The notes beneath the pieces are model-generated. The model was not told where the DNA came from. It worked only from the letters and a program-made list of their open reading frames with translations, and searched no databases. 45,956 nt of DNA from Bacilli bacterium (GTDB lineage: Bacteria; Bacillota_I; Bacilli_A; ML615J-28; CAG-313). Positions 33,348 through 41,675 of the stretch are shown here, piece after piece. How positions within the stretch are numbered: position 1 is the stretch's first letter; each line of letters begins with the position of its first letter. Location: positions 1-45,956 of the forward strand of contig JAGBDV010000005.1 in NCBI GenBank assembly GCA_017937305.1, given 5' to 3'. The position numbers and the translations under genes are program-made.

Positions 33348-34388
33348 TTAATTTTCTCCTTTGAATTGTTCTAAGAAACGACTATCGTTCAAATAGAAAT
33401 TACGAATATCATCAATACCATGACGAAGCATTGTTACACGTTCAATACCAATACCAAATGCAAATCCACGGTATACTTCAGGATCATAACCAGCAGATGC
33501 TAAAACATTAGGGTGAACCATACCAGCACCTAATACTTCAATCCAACCTGATTGTTTACACATACTACATCCTTTTCCACCACATTTAAAGCAAGAAACG
33601 TCTACTTCAACTGAAGGTTCTGTGAATGGGAAATATGATGGTTTGAAACGAATCTTACGTGAATCGCCAAACATCTTTTGCACAAATAATTGAAGAGTTC
33701 CTTTTAAATCAGACATTGTGATATGTTTATCAACAACTAAACCTTCAAATTGCATAAATTGATGTGAATGAGTAGCATCATCATCATCACGACGATAAAC
33801 TTTACCAGGTGCTAAAATCTTTACAGGAGCACCTTTTTTTTCAAGTAATGTTCTAACTTGTACAGGAGAAGTTTGTGTACGCATTAAAAGATTTTCTGTA
33901 ATATAGAATGAATCTTGCATATCACGAGCTGGGTGTCCTTTAGGAACATTTAACATTTCAAAGTTATATAAATCAACTTCTACTTCAGGTCCTTCTGCGA
34001 TACTATATCCCATACCCATAAAAATTTCTTCAACTTCTTCGATAGTTTTTGAAAGTGGATGAGATGTTCCTACTTTAAATTCTTTACCAGGAAGAGTCAC
34101 ATCAATTGTTTCATTCTTTAATCGATTATTTACTTCTTCTTGTTCAAGATATGCTCTTCTTTGAGTTACAGCACTTTCAATTTTAACTTTTACTTCATTT
34201 GCAAGTTTACCAATAATTTTCTTATCTTCAATTGATAAAGTTGCCATTGATTTCATAATTTCCCCAAGTGGACTTTTCTTTCCCATATAGAAAGCTCTTA
34301 AGTCATTAAGTTCTACTTGAGTTAAAGCAGCATTAATTTTTGTCACTGCTTCAGTTTCAATATTTAATAATTGTTCTTGAATACTCAT
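33348..34388 (-). CDS. pheS: Phenylalanine-tRNA ligase alpha subunit
   Basis: Catalytic subunit of PheRS. N-terminal coiled coil (residues 1-85), then the class II core: [43 protein letters not shown] (motif 2) and [19 protein letters not shown] (motif 3). A C-x2-C...C-x2-C zinc-type knuckle ([17 protein letters not shown]) sits before motif 3, as in many bacterial PheS. The start has TAGGAGG and follows the T-box terminator directly. Confidence 0.97.
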   Translation of the reverse strand: MSIQEQLLNIETEAVTKINAALTQVELNDLRAFYMGKKSPLGEIMKSMATLSIEDKKIIGKLANEVKVKIESAVTQRRAYLEQEEVNNRLKNETIDVTLPGKEFKVGTSHPLSKTIEEVEEIFMGMGYSIAEGPEVEVDLYNFEMLNVPKGHPARDMQDSFYITENLLMRTQTSPVQVRTLLEKKGAPVKILAPGKVYRRDDDDATHSHQFMQFEGLVVDKHITMSDLKGTLQLFVQKMFGDSRKIRFKPSYFPFTEPSVEVDVSCFKCGGKGCSMCKQSGWIEVLGAGMVHPNVLASAGYDPEVYRGFAFGIGIERVTMLRHGIDDIRNFYLNDSRFLEQFKGEN

Positions 34389-34403
34389 TTTTTCCTCCTA
34401 AAA

Positions 34404-34650
34404 ATAAAAAAATGCACCCTTAGTCTAAGGACGCATTAAAATTACGTGGTACCACCTTAGTTTATAATAAAAACTTATTATACACTCATTAAACCTTTTA
34501 ACGCTAGTCATGCGGGCTTGATTAGAACCACTCATAAGGCGAACACTTCTATAATCTTTACATTTAAAGCTTTCAGTCCATGGCTTTAATCCCTAATAAG
34601 AAAGAATTATATACTTTTCCTTAATCAACGCATTTATTATTTATTTACTT
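34404..34650 (-). promoter_or_regulatory. T-box riboswitch, Phe specifier, upstream of pheS
   Basis: The minus-strand leader carries the T-box core GGTGGTACCACG (34456-34445) and a terminator ATGCGTCCTTAG/CTAAGGGTGCAT followed by U. In Stem I the base TTGATTA/TAATCAA closes a specifier loop with GAGTGG-TTC, so UUC (Phe; 34527-34525) is read. Uncharged tRNA-Phe should stabilise the antiterminator and allow pheST transcription. Confidence 0.93.
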
Positions 34651-34654
34651 TAAT

Positions 34655-34660
34655 ATTATA
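34655..34660 (-). promoter_or_regulatory. pheST promoter (extended -10)
   Basis: TGT-TATAAT on the minus strand just before the T-box leader. The -35 region is only AT-rich. Confidence 0.65.
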
Positions 34661-34694
34661 ACATAATTACAAAATAAATAAAATTTTTTTGCAA

Positions 34695-34728
34695 TAAAAA
34701 AAGCTTATAAGCATTTTACTTATAAGCT
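34695..34728 (-). terminator. Terminator after the CotD-like gene
   Basis: AGCTTATAAG (34702-34711) pairs with CTTATAAGCT (34719-34728) around seven bases; on the minus strand a run of U follows. Confidence 0.93.
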
Positions 34729-34740
34729 AATATATCAATA

Positions 34741-35079
34741 CTATCTTGGCACATTAAAATTATCTGGTTCATTTACATGAATTTCACTACATGTATAATT
34801 TGGAATGAACTCATTTTGTACAACATGATGGTGTACCACTTCAGTATGATAATTATGAACATATGGTTGTTTTACAACATGATATTGATCAATCACTTGT
34901 TTTGAACAAGTTACAATTGGTGGACATTCTTTATAAATAGTTGGACACATTGGTTTTGGCATATTATTACACCCGCATGGAGTTTGAGGATTATTACATC
35001 CACAATTATTAATTTCATTTTGATTATTATTTCCCATATAATTCATATTATTAATAAAAGGATTTTGAAATTGATTCAA
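34741..35079 (-). CDS. CotD-like His/Asn-rich small protein
   Basis: A 112-residue protein with an Asn-rich head holding Cys-Gly pairs (NNCGCNNPQTPCGCNN) and a His/Tyr/Val-rich tail (QYHVVKQPYVHNYHTEVVHHH). The tail recalls the Bacillus inner spore coat protein CotD family. There is no signal peptide or helix. The start is TTG 35079, the only start with the strong AAGGAGGTGA site at proper distance. Metal binding or cross-linking through His, Cys and Tyr is possible. No sporulation gene is seen nearby, so coat function is an analogy from composition only. Confidence 0.65.
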   Translation of the reverse strand: MNQFQNPFINNMNYMGNNNQNEINNCGCNNPQTPCGCNNMPKPMCPTIYKECPPIVTCSKQVIDQYHVVKQPYVHNYHTEVVHHHVVQNEFIPNYTCSEIHVNEPDNFNVPR

Positions 35080-35174
35080 AATGTTTCACCTCCTTCTGTT
35101 ACTATAATATGTATTATTTTAAATAATGTATCAATAGACGCCTAGATTAGACAATTTATTACCTAATTATTAAG

Positions 35175-35180
35175 TATAAT
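35175..35180 (+). promoter_or_regulatory. clpP -10 element
   Basis: TATAAT on the plus strand 32 bases before clpP; no good -35 at 17 bases, and no CtsR-type direct repeat recognised. Confidence 0.45.
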
Positions 35181-35212
35181 AAATATTATAAATTATAAAG
35201 GAGTATTATATT

Positions 35213-35797
35213 ATGAATTTAACACCGATCGTTATTGAACAAAATGGAAGAGGAGAAAGAAGCTATGATATTTATTCAAGACTATTAATTGATCGTATTA
35301 TTATTTTATTTGGTGAAATAACTGATGCAACAAGTGCAAGTATTATTTCACAACTTTTATTCTTATCATCAAATGATGAAAATAAAGATATTTATATATA
35401 TATAAATTCACCAGGGGGAAGTGTAACAGCAGGATTATCTATCTATGATACAATGAAATATATTAAACCAAAAGTAGTTACAATTGGGATGGGTCTTTGT
35501 GCAAGTATGGGGGCTTTTTTATTATCTAGTGGGGATAAAAGATATGCCTTAGAAAACACTAAAATCATGATTCATCAACCACTTGGAGGTGCAAAAGGTC
35601 AAGCAACCGACATCATGATTGTTGCAGAAGAAATTATTAGAATTAAAAAGAAATTAAATGAAATACTATCTAAAAATACTAAACAGCCTTTATCAAAAAT
35701 TGAACAAGATACAGAAAGAGATTTTTATATGGATGCAGAACAAGGAGTTAGCTATGGAATAATTGATTCTATCATTAAAAATGAAAAAAAGTGTTAG
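35213..35797 (+). CDS. clpP: ATP-dependent Clp protease proteolytic subunit
   Basis: Serine peptidase that forms two seven-membered rings and degrades proteins fed by ClpX/ClpC unfoldases. The catalytic triad is Ser 98 (GLCASMGAF), His 121 ([11 protein letters not shown]) and Asp 170 (DTERDFYMD). Its 194 residues and the oligomerisation segment [16 protein letters not shown] are standard. The start lies behind AAGGAG. Monocistronic and convergent with the RluA-type gene, with a shared terminator. Confidence 0.97.
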   Translation: MNLTPIVIEQNGRGERSYDIYSRLLIDRIIILFGEITDATSASIISQLLFLSSNDENKDIYIYINSPGGSVTAGLSIYDTMKYIKPKVVTIGMGLCASMGAFLLSSGDKRYALENTKIMIHQPLGGAKGQATDIMIVAEEIIRIKKKLNEILSKNTKQPLSKIEQDTERDFYMDAEQGVSYGIIDSIIKNEKKC

Positions 35798-35812
35798 AAT
35801 AAATCTAACACT
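35783..35812. terminator. Shared terminator of clpP and the rluA-relQ unit
   Basis: AGTGTTAGA (35790-35798) pairs with TCTAACACT (35804-35812) around five bases. Seven A precede it on the plus strand, so the U-tract is best for the minus strand. The hairpin overlaps the clpP stop and ends at the stop of the convergent gene. Confidence 0.85.
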
Positions 35813-36659
35813 AATTATGCTTATACCAAGAAGGATAAGTTGTAAATAATAATTTTTCTTTAGTTATTGGATGAACAAATTCTAAATAATAACTATGAAG
35901 ATGTAATATGCCATCTAGAGTTTCTTTACCATATAACATATCACCAACTATTGGAGCATTTTTACTTAAGAAATGAAGTCTAAGCTGATGAGTTTTACCA
36001 GTACAAAGTAACGCTTCAATAAATGAATGATTATTTTCTTGATAAAGTGTTTTATATACTGTTTTACTATTAATAAAGTCTGTTGTAGTATATCTTTTTA
36101 TAACACTATTTGGATCTTTTTCAATACCAAGTTCAATAATGCCATCAAGTGGAGCTACTAAATTTGATGTTTCAAGTAAATACTTTTTAGTAATAACAGT
36201 ATTTTGAAGTAGTGTTGTCATATAAGAAGTTTTTGCAAGCATAATAAGTCCTGATGTTGGTGCATCAAGTCTTGATACAAAATGAATATTAGCTAAAATT
36301 CCATTTCTTTTATAATATGACATTACGTAATTTGCTAAAGAATTAGTAAAGTGTTCTTTTGTAGGGATAGTTGCAACATTAGGTTCCTTATTAATTATTA
36401 ATAGGTATGAATCTTCATATACAATTTCAAAATCACCAAGTGTTGAAACAATATTTTCGCCTTGATCGCTTGCAGGCATAACTACTTCTAATAAATCACC
36501 AGGTCTAAGTAAAAAATGATTATCAACAATTTGATCGTTTACTAAATATTGTCCATTTCCACTTCTAATTTCTTTAAACACATGATCTGGAATTCCTTGT
36601 TTAATTAGATATCTTTTAATACGATATCCTTCTTCTTCAATTTTAAATCTTACAATCAT
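35811..36659 (-). CDS. RluA-family pseudouridine synthase (YjbO-type)
   Basis: Isomerises uridine to pseudouridine in rRNA or tRNA. The catalytic motif is FVSRLDAPTSGLIMLAKT (catalytic Asp near residue 133; the family consensus is HRLDxxTSG). A C-terminal CTGKTHQLRLHFLSKNAPIVGDMLYG completes the signature. The N-terminal ~70 residues resemble an S4-like fold with GDLLEVVMP. It follows relQ by one base, the same pairing as yjbM and yjbO in Bacillus. The target position cannot be told from sequence. Confidence 0.92.
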   Translation of the reverse strand: MIVRFKIEEEGYRIKRYLIKQGIPDHVFKEIRSGNGQYLVNDQIVDNHFLLRPGDLLEVVMPASDQGENIVSTLGDFEIVYEDSYLLIINKEPNVATIPTKEHFTNSLANYVMSYYKRNGILANIHFVSRLDAPTSGLIMLAKTSYMTTLLQNTVITKKYLLETSNLVAPLDGIIELGIEKDPNSVIKRYTTTDFINSKTVYKTLYQENNHSFIEALLCTGKTHQLRLHFLSKNAPIVGDMLYGKETLDGILHLHSYYLEFVHPITKEKLLFTTYPSWYKHN

Positions 36660-36660
36660 G

Positions 36661-37347
36661 TTACCACTTCTTATGATTTATTGTAACTTCAGATTCTAAT
36701 GGATCTGCAACTTTACTTTTATCTTCACCAAATGTTAAATCTAGTTTTTCAATTGTCGCTCTAATCGCAGTCATTTCTTCATCTAGTTTTTCAGCAGCAT
36801 GTCCTGCAGCAGTTAAACGTTCTTTTAGTTCTACAGGAATCTTTTTTTGATATTTATATTTTAAAGAATGTTCAATACTTGCCCAAAAATGCATAGCGTG
36901 AGTTCTTATTTGAAATTCAAGCAGTACTGGAATTGCGCCTTTAATTGTTTCAACAATATATCTTGCGATAATATGAAAACTTCTGTATCCGCTAGGTTTT
37001 ACATTCTTAATATAATCTCTTACTTCTAAAACCTCTAAATCCCTACGATTTCTTACAAGTTCTGCAACTTTATATACATCATCAATATATTTACAAGTAA
37101 TTCTTATTCCACCAATATCATGTACTTTTTCATCAATTAAAGCTGTTGGTACATTCATTCTTCTTGCTTTATCTAAAATACTTTGAGGACTTTTAACTCT
37201 TCCAGATACTATTTCAATCGGACAATAAAGATTCGCTTTATGGTATTGATTTTTAATACCTTCCATTTTTAAAATAAAATCTTCTACTGCTAGTTCATAA
37301 GGTTGTAGGAATATATCCCAATTAAATAATTCATTCATTTCTATCAT
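36661..37347 (-). CDS. relQ: Small alarmone synthetase RelQ (YjbM-type)
   Basis: Makes (p)ppGpp from ATP and GDP/GTP. A single RelA/SpoT synthetase domain of 228 residues: GRVKSPQSILDKARR (substrate-binding basic run), HDIGGIRITCKYIDDVY, KPSGYRSFHIIARY and VLLEFQIRTHAMHFWASIEHSLKYK (catalytic Glu). There is no hydrolase, TGS or ACT domain. A C-terminal helix (AIRATIEKLDLTF) fits the tetramer contact of RelQ. ATG 37347 has AGGTGA four bases before it. Promoter-proximal gene of the relQ-rluA unit. Confidence 0.95.
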   Translation of the reverse strand: MIEMNELFNWDIFLQPYELAVEDFILKMEGIKNQYHKANLYCPIEIVSGRVKSPQSILDKARRMNVPTALIDEKVHDIGGIRITCKYIDDVYKVAELVRNRRDLEVLEVRDYIKNVKPSGYRSFHIIARYIVETIKGAIPVLLEFQIRTHAMHFWASIEHSLKYKYQKKIPVELKERLTAAGHAAEKLDEEMTAIRATIEKLDLTFGEDKSKVADPLESEVTINHKKW

Positions 37348-37362
37348 TTTATCACCTATATT

Positions 37363-37368
37363 ATTATA
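37363..37368 (-). promoter_or_regulatory. relQ promoter (extended -10)
   Basis: TGT-TATAAT on the minus strand about 15 bases before the relQ ATG, which gives a very short leader. Confidence 0.55.
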
Positions 37369-37427
37369 ACATATTTATACAATTTTAGAGTGTAATTAAA
37401 TAAAAATAAAAAAAGTAATTAATAAAC

Positions 37428-37455
37428 TTGCATTTTAATTTTTTTTGTGTATAAT
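37428..37455 (+). promoter_or_regulatory. Promoter of the CYTH-domain gene
   Basis: TTGCAT (37428-37433), 16 bases, TATAAT (37450-37455) on the plus strand, with TTAGGAG just before the ATG at 37498. Divergent from relQ. Confidence 0.75.
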
Positions 37456-37497
37456 ATCACTGAAAAAAAGAAATAATAGTTTTAGGAGATTTATATT

Positions 37498-38067
37498 ATG
37501 GCAAAGGAAATCACAGCAGAATTCAAAACACTTTTAACAAAAGCAGAATACGACCGTATTTATGAAACAGTGAAAGACCATCCTGGTAACTTACAAACTA
37601 ACTACTATTTTGATACAAAACGTTTCACACTTAAAGCTACAGATGCTGTACTAAGAATTAAACACCGTGAAACATATACTTTAACTTTAGAAAGAAAAAA
37701 AGGGTATAACTTTATTAGAATTGATGAAGAAATAACTGAAGAAGAATTCAAAGATTTAGTAGAAAATGGAATTATTCATAATGAAAAAATAGCAGGTGAA
37801 GTAAATGATATTATCAAGGGACAAAAAATTCTAAATTTTATGAATCTTGCAACTTACCGTATTTCTATTCCATATAAAAAAGGTAAACTATCATTAGACC
37901 GCTGTGAATATGTAAATACTGTTGATTATGAACTAGAATATGAAGTTTCTAATCGTAATACAGGAAAATTAGAATTTGTTCAAATTATTAAAGACTATAA
38001 TATTGCCTATAAAAAGAGTCAAGTAAAACTAAAAAGAGCATATGATGCGTTAAGAAAAACACTATAA
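37498..38067 (+). CDS. CYTH-domain triphosphatase-like protein (YjbK-type)
   Basis: A 189-residue CYTH protein, a beta-tunnel that binds triphosphate groups. The ExExK entry motif is degenerate (KEITAEFKTLL), and the strands carry TNYYFDTKRFTL, AVLRIKHRETYTLTLERKK, FIRIDEEI and LSLDRCEYVNTVDYELEYEVS, which keep the alternating charged residues of the tunnel. In Bacillus, yjbK, yjbM and yjbO are neighbours; here it is divergent from relQ-rluA, so the association is kept though the strand is changed. Possible link to polyphosphate or triphosphate turnover; substrate unknown. Confidence 0.88.
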   Translation: MAKEITAEFKTLLTKAEYDRIYETVKDHPGNLQTNYYFDTKRFTLKATDAVLRIKHRETYTLTLERKKGYNFIRIDEEITEEEFKDLVENGIIHNEKIAGEVNDIIKGQKILNFMNLATYRISIPYKKGKLSLDRCEYVNTVDYELEYEVSNRNTGKLEFVQIIKDYNIAYKKSQVKLKRAYDALRKTL

Positions 38068-38072
38068 AAAAT

Positions 38073-38098
38073 AAAAGGAAGCATACGCTTCCTTTTTA
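38073..38098. terminator. Bidirectional terminator between the CYTH gene and spx
   Basis: AAAAGGAAGC (38073-38082) pairs with GCTTCCTTTT (38087-38096) around ATAC, with U-rich tails in both directions. Confidence 0.93.
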
Positions 38099-38524
38099 TT
38101 ATTCTTCATCTTCAAAGTCATCTTCCATATCCATAAGTCTTGTAGCTTTTAGGATATTTTCATTGTGACGAAGTTCTTTAGGTAAGAAGATTGTAATATC
38201 TTCGTTATTATAACCAACTTGTAGTTCACTTTCATTAATGATGATTGGACGCTTAAGCACACTAGGATTTTCAATAATGAAATCAATTAATGCACCAACA
38301 CTCATGCTATCTGGATCTAATTTCTTTTCTTTAAATACTTTAGATCTTGTAGAGATAATGTCATCAAAACCATTTTCACTATTTGCAAGCATTCTGTAAA
38401 TATCATCTTTAGATAATTTAATACTAAAAATATTCTTTTCAGAATATGGAATGTTGTATTGGTCAAACCATTTTTTTGCTTTACGACATGAAGCACAACT
38501 TGGAGTTGTATAAATTTGTATCAT
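38099..38524 (-). CDS. spx: Spx-family redox-sensing transcription regulator
   Basis: An ArsC-like protein of 141 residues. Cys 10 and Cys 13 form the CASC redox switch. The family markers IIENPSVLKRPIIIN (the RP pair) and FLPKELRHNENILKATRL are present. Spx binds the RNA polymerase alpha subunit C-terminal domain under oxidative stress and is degraded by ClpXP; clpP lies 3 kb away. The tail is very acidic (MEDDFEDEE), unlike the Bacillus ClpX-recognition tail. Driven by a consensus promoter. Confidence 0.9.
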   Translation of the reverse strand: MIQIYTTPSCASCRKAKKWFDQYNIPYSEKNIFSIKLSKDDIYRMLANSENGFDDIISTRSKVFKEKKLDPDSMSVGALIDFIIENPSVLKRPIIINESELQVGYNNEDITIFLPKELRHNENILKATRLMDMEDDFEDEE

Positions 38525-38556
38525 TTGTTTCCCACCTTATATATATTGCTAAATAG

Positions 38557-38585
38557 ATTTTACCACATTTTTATGAAAAAGTCAA
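38557..38585 (-). promoter_or_regulatory. spx promoter
   Basis: TTGACT (38585-38580), 17 bases, TGG-TAAAAT (38562-38557) on the minus strand. The leader of about 25 bases holds an AAGGTGG site. Confidence 0.88.
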
Positions 38586-38700
38586 GGTCAATTTTCATTA
38601 TTTTATATATATTATTGTAGAATATAAGAAAATATTATTTTTATATTATTTTTTGTTAATCAATTAATTCCTACATTAATATATTTTATACTCATTTTTC

Positions 38701-38729
38701 TTGATGAAATTAATATTTTTTGATATACT
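38701..38729 (+). promoter_or_regulatory. trpS promoter
   Basis: TTGATG (38701-38706), 17 bases, TATACT (38724-38729) on the plus strand, directly before the T-box leader. The ~110 bases between this and the spx promoter are AT-rich with nothing recognised. Confidence 0.88.
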
Positions 38730-38735
38730 TTATAC

Positions 38736-38967
38736 ATAAATAAATTAGATGAAGAGAAATAGTAAATAAGAATAATTCATTTAGGGAGCCTTAGATAGTG
38801 AAACGAGGTATGACATTTTCTTATTGAATGGATCTTGGATAAGATATGAGGAAATGCATATCCGTTAGATAAGCGTTAATTTCATAATGAGGAAAGATAT
38901 TTATCTTTTGAATTTTAGGTGGTACCACGACTAGTTCGTCCTAATACTTAGGGGAACTAGTTTTTTT
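38736..38967 (+). promoter_or_regulatory. T-box riboswitch, Trp specifier, upstream of trpS
   Basis: The T-box core GGTGGTACCACG is at 38918-38929 and the terminator ACTAGTTC/GAACTAGT with a T-run ends at 38967. In Stem I an AATAAGAA/TTCTTATT helix leads to GAA-TGG, so the specifier is UGG (Trp; 38829-38831), opposite an AGTA loop-E-like element. Uncharged tRNA-Trp should switch on trpS. Confidence 0.93.
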
Positions 38968-38984
38968 ATTTTAAGGAGGTTATT

Positions 38985-39986
38985 ATGAAAACAATCGTAT
39001 CTGGTGTTCAACCATCAGGAACTTTAACTTTGGGTAACTATTTAGGCGCAATTAAAAACTTTGTAGATTTACAAAATAATGGTGAAGAAAAAGAATTATT
39101 TGTATTTATTGCAGACTTACACGCAATAACAGTTCCACAAGAACCTGCAAAATTAAGAAATAGTATTAAAAGTCTTGCAGCACTATATATTGCATGTGGA
39201 TTAGATCCAAATGTTACAACATTATTTATTCAATCAGAAGTAATTGCTCATGCAGAAATGTCATATCTTTTACAAACAATTACATATATTGGTGAACTTG
39301 AAAGAATGACTCAATTTAAAGATAAAAAACAAAAACAAGTAGAAGGGGTTTCTACAGCTTTACTTACTTATCCTGTCTTAATGGCTGGTGATATTCTTCT
39401 TTATAATGCTGACTGTGTACCAGTAGGAGCAGACCAAAAACAACACTTAGAACTTACTAGAAATCTTGCAATAAGATTTAACTCTAAATATAGTGAGACG
39501 TTTAAAGTACCAGAACCATTAATTCAAAAAACAGGTGCTAAAATTATGTCACTACAAGAACCTACTAAAAAAATGAGTAAATCTGATAGTATTGAAAAAG
39601 CTTCTATCTTTATTCTAGATGAACCTAACATTATCAGAAAGAAAATTGCAAGTGCAGTAACTGATTGTGATGGAGTTATTAAATATGATCCAGAAAATAA
39701 ACCTGGTATTAGTAATCTATTAACTATTTATTCATGTTGTAAGAATATTTCTATTGATGATGCAGTAAAAGAAGTTGAAAGCTTAAACTATGGTGAATTT
39801 AAAAAACTTGTAGGAGATGCTGTTGTCGATGTACTTCTTCCTATTCAAACTAAATATAAAGAAATTATTAATAATAATAAATATTTAGATGAAGTATTAG
39901 ATAAAGGTGCAGAAAAAGCCAACTACTTTGCAAATAAAATGGTTGCAAAAGTTAAAAGAAAACTTGGTGTTGGAAGAAAAAAATAA
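38985..39986 (+). CDS. trpS: Tryptophan-tRNA ligase
   Basis: Class I synthetase charging tRNA-Trp; 333 residues as usual. HIGH-equivalent PSGTLTLGNYLGAI near residue 10, ADLHAIT, the substrate motif AGDILLYNADCVPVGADQKQHLEL, and the KMSKS loop at KKMSKSDS near residue 197. The start is behind AAGGAGG right after the T-box terminator. It carries no zinc motif. Confidence 0.97.
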   Translation: MKTIVSGVQPSGTLTLGNYLGAIKNFVDLQNNGEEKELFVFIADLHAITVPQEPAKLRNSIKSLAALYIACGLDPNVTTLFIQSEVIAHAEMSYLLQTITYIGELERMTQFKDKKQKQVEGVSTALLTYPVLMAGDILLYNADCVPVGADQKQHLELTRNLAIRFNSKYSETFKVPEPLIQKTGAKIMSLQEPTKKMSKSDSIEKASIFILDEPNIIRKKIASAVTDCDGVIKYDPENKPGISNLLTIYSCCKNISIDDAVKEVESLNYGEFKKLVGDAVVDVLLPIQTKYKEIINNNKYLDEVLDKGAEKANYFANKMVAKVKRKLGVGRKK

Positions 39987-40020
39987 TTGTATAGAGAATA
40001 CTCTCTATACAATTTTTTTA
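39987..40020. terminator. Shared terminator of trpS and the MurNAc operon
   Basis: TTGTATAGAGA (39987-39997) pairs with TCTCTATACAA (40002-40012) around ATAC. Long T-runs follow on the plus strand and U follows on the minus strand, so it ends both converging transcripts. Confidence 0.95.
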
Positions 40021-40761
40021 TTTTTTTAAAAAGTCTAAAATAATTCCTTGAATAAGTCTACGAAGTGGAACACTGTTATATCCATGTCCAGCACCAGGAA
40101 TTAGTTCATATTGACAGTCTTTATAATACTCAGTGTATTTCTTACTCACTTCAGGTCTAACAGAAATATCTTCAGCACCTTGAACAATTAAAACAGGTTT
40201 ATCAAATTTTTCTAATCCTTCATAGAATTCAACCCCCATTAAACTATCAAGGAATGCTTTAGAAACATAATAACCACCTAAATCAATACAATCATTTTCA
40301 GCGATTGGTTTTGTTCTAAATGTAGTTGTTAAAATATTTAACATACAGCCTGCAGGAGAAATTAAAACTAATTTTTCAATATATTCAGATTTTTCAATGC
40401 TCATTCTTGCAGCAACAGCACCACCCATAGAGAAACCACATACAATTATTTTTTTACCACCATTTAATCTTACACCTTCATCAATAGCGGCTTTTGCATC
40501 ATTTCTTGCAGTAGTAAATGTTTGATCTGAAAACTCTCCATCAGAATCTCCACTACCATAATAATCATATCTTAGTGTTGCAATTTTATTTTCTACAAAT
40601 CTTGCAGAAAGTTGTTTAAATAAGAAACTAGTTTCATTTTTATGGCCTGTATATCCATGTAAAAATACACAAATAGTTTTAAACTTTCCATCATCAGGAG
40701 TTGAAAATAACCCTCTAATAATATATCCATTAACATTTAATTCATTATAGCTAACTTTCAT
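40018..40761 (-). CDS. Alpha/beta hydrolase (serine esterase type)
   Basis: A cytoplasmic alpha/beta hydrolase of 247 residues. Oxyanion region FLHGYTGHKNE, DYYGSGDSDG, nucleophile elbow VCGFSMGGA (Ser near residue 108), acid IVQGAEDISV and His GAGHGY. It resembles feruloyl/cinnamoyl-type esterases, but no substrate can be named. It is the last gene of the MurNAc operon; its ATG overlaps the murQ stop (TAATG). The context suggests removal of an ester, for example an O-acetyl or lactyl-linked group on imported wall sugars; this is inference. Confidence 0.85.
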   Translation of the reverse strand: MKVSYNELNVNGYIIRGLFSTPDDGKFKTICVFLHGYTGHKNETSFLFKQLSARFVENKIATLRYDYYGSGDSDGEFSDQTFTTARNDAKAAIDEGVRLNGGKKIIVCGFSMGGAVAARMSIEKSEYIEKLVLISPAGCMLNILTTTFRTKPIAENDCIDLGGYYVSKAFLDSLMGVEFYEGLEKFDKPVLIVQGAEDISVRPEVSKKYTEYYKDCQYELIPGAGHGYNSVPLRRLIQGIILDFLKK

Positions 40762-41675
40762 TATTTATTCTCCTTATAAAATTTAATAGCTTTTCTAATA
40801 TTACCATGTTCTTTATTTAAACATTCATCAATAACACTATTATCTGTTTCATTAGTGAAACTTGCAAAAATTACTTTTTTAACAGTATGATATTTATCTA
40901 AAAGTTCTTTTGCTTCAGTAACACTACATTCTAAAATGGTACAAATAATATTCAAGCTTCTAGATACTAATTTTTCATTAGTAGCTTTTACATCTATCAT
41001 TAGATTTTCATATACTTTTCCCATTTTAACCATTGATGCAGTTGAAATCATATTACAAATCATTTTTTGTGCTGTACCTGATTTCATTCTTGTAGAACCT
41101 GTAATTGGTTCAGGACCAGTTACTGCAACAATTGGATACTTTACAATAGACTCAATAATTGAATTTGCACTTGTTGTGATGCATGAAGTAATTGCACCAA
41201 CTTCATTTGCATAGTTTAATCCACCAATAACATAAGGTGTTCTTCCACTTGCAGCAATACCAATTACTATATCATTTTTAGATAGATTAATATTTTCTAA
41301 ATCAACTTTACCTTGGGTAAATGAATCTTCAGCACCTTCTACAGCTTTAATAAAAGCTTTTTCTCCGCCAGCCATTAAGCATTGAACCATATTATAATCA
41401 ACACCATATGTAGGAGGACATTCTACAGCATCCAAAATACCAATTCTACCACTTGTACCTGCACCCATATATATTAATCTTCCACCTTTGATAAAAGCAT
41501 CATAAACTTTATCAACAACTTCTGCAATACTCGGTAATGCAATTTCAACAGCAATAGCAATAGTTTTATCTTCATTATTTATTTTCTTTAGAATATCTAA
41601 TGTAGGTACGATATCAATATCTAAAGTATTTTGATTTCTTGATTCCGTAGAAATCTTTTTTAAATCAACTGCCAT
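40761..41675 (-). CDS. murQ: N-acetylmuramic acid 6-phosphate etherase
   Basis: Cleaves the lactyl ether of MurNAc-6-phosphate to give GlcNAc-6-phosphate and D-lactate. SIS-domain protein of 304 residues with the family blocks STESRNQNTLDID at the N-terminus, YMGAGTSGRIGILDAVECPPT (sugar-phosphate site), GIAASGRTPYVIGGL and GPEPITGSTRMKSGTAQKMI. Its ATG overlaps the anmK stop by one base and it overlaps the hydrolase start by one base. It is the central step of the operon. Confidence 0.97.
   Translation of the reverse strand: MAVDLKKISTESRNQNTLDIDIVPTLDILKKINNEDKTIAIAVEIALPSIAEVVDKVYDAFIKGGRLIYMGAGTSGRIGILDAVECPPTYGVDYNMVQCLMAGGEKAFIKAVEGAEDSFTQGKVDLENINLSKNDIVIGIAASGRTPYVIGGLNYANEVGAITSCITTSANSIIESIVKYPIVAVTGPEPITGSTRMKSGTAQKMICNMISTASMVKMGKVYENLMIDVKATNEKLVSRSLNIICTILECSVTEAKELLDKYHTVKKVIFASFTNETDNSVIDECLNKEHGNIRKAIKFYKENK

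Noticed and set aside
34538-34546. GTGTTCGCC as the Phe specifier of the pheS T-box
   Set aside because: A TTC inside GAGTGGTTC just above the Stem I base (34527-34525) fits the T-box consensus position better.
40936-41214. 92-codon plus-strand frame inside murQ
   Set aside because: It is a shadow of murQ, with no start signal or recognisable product.
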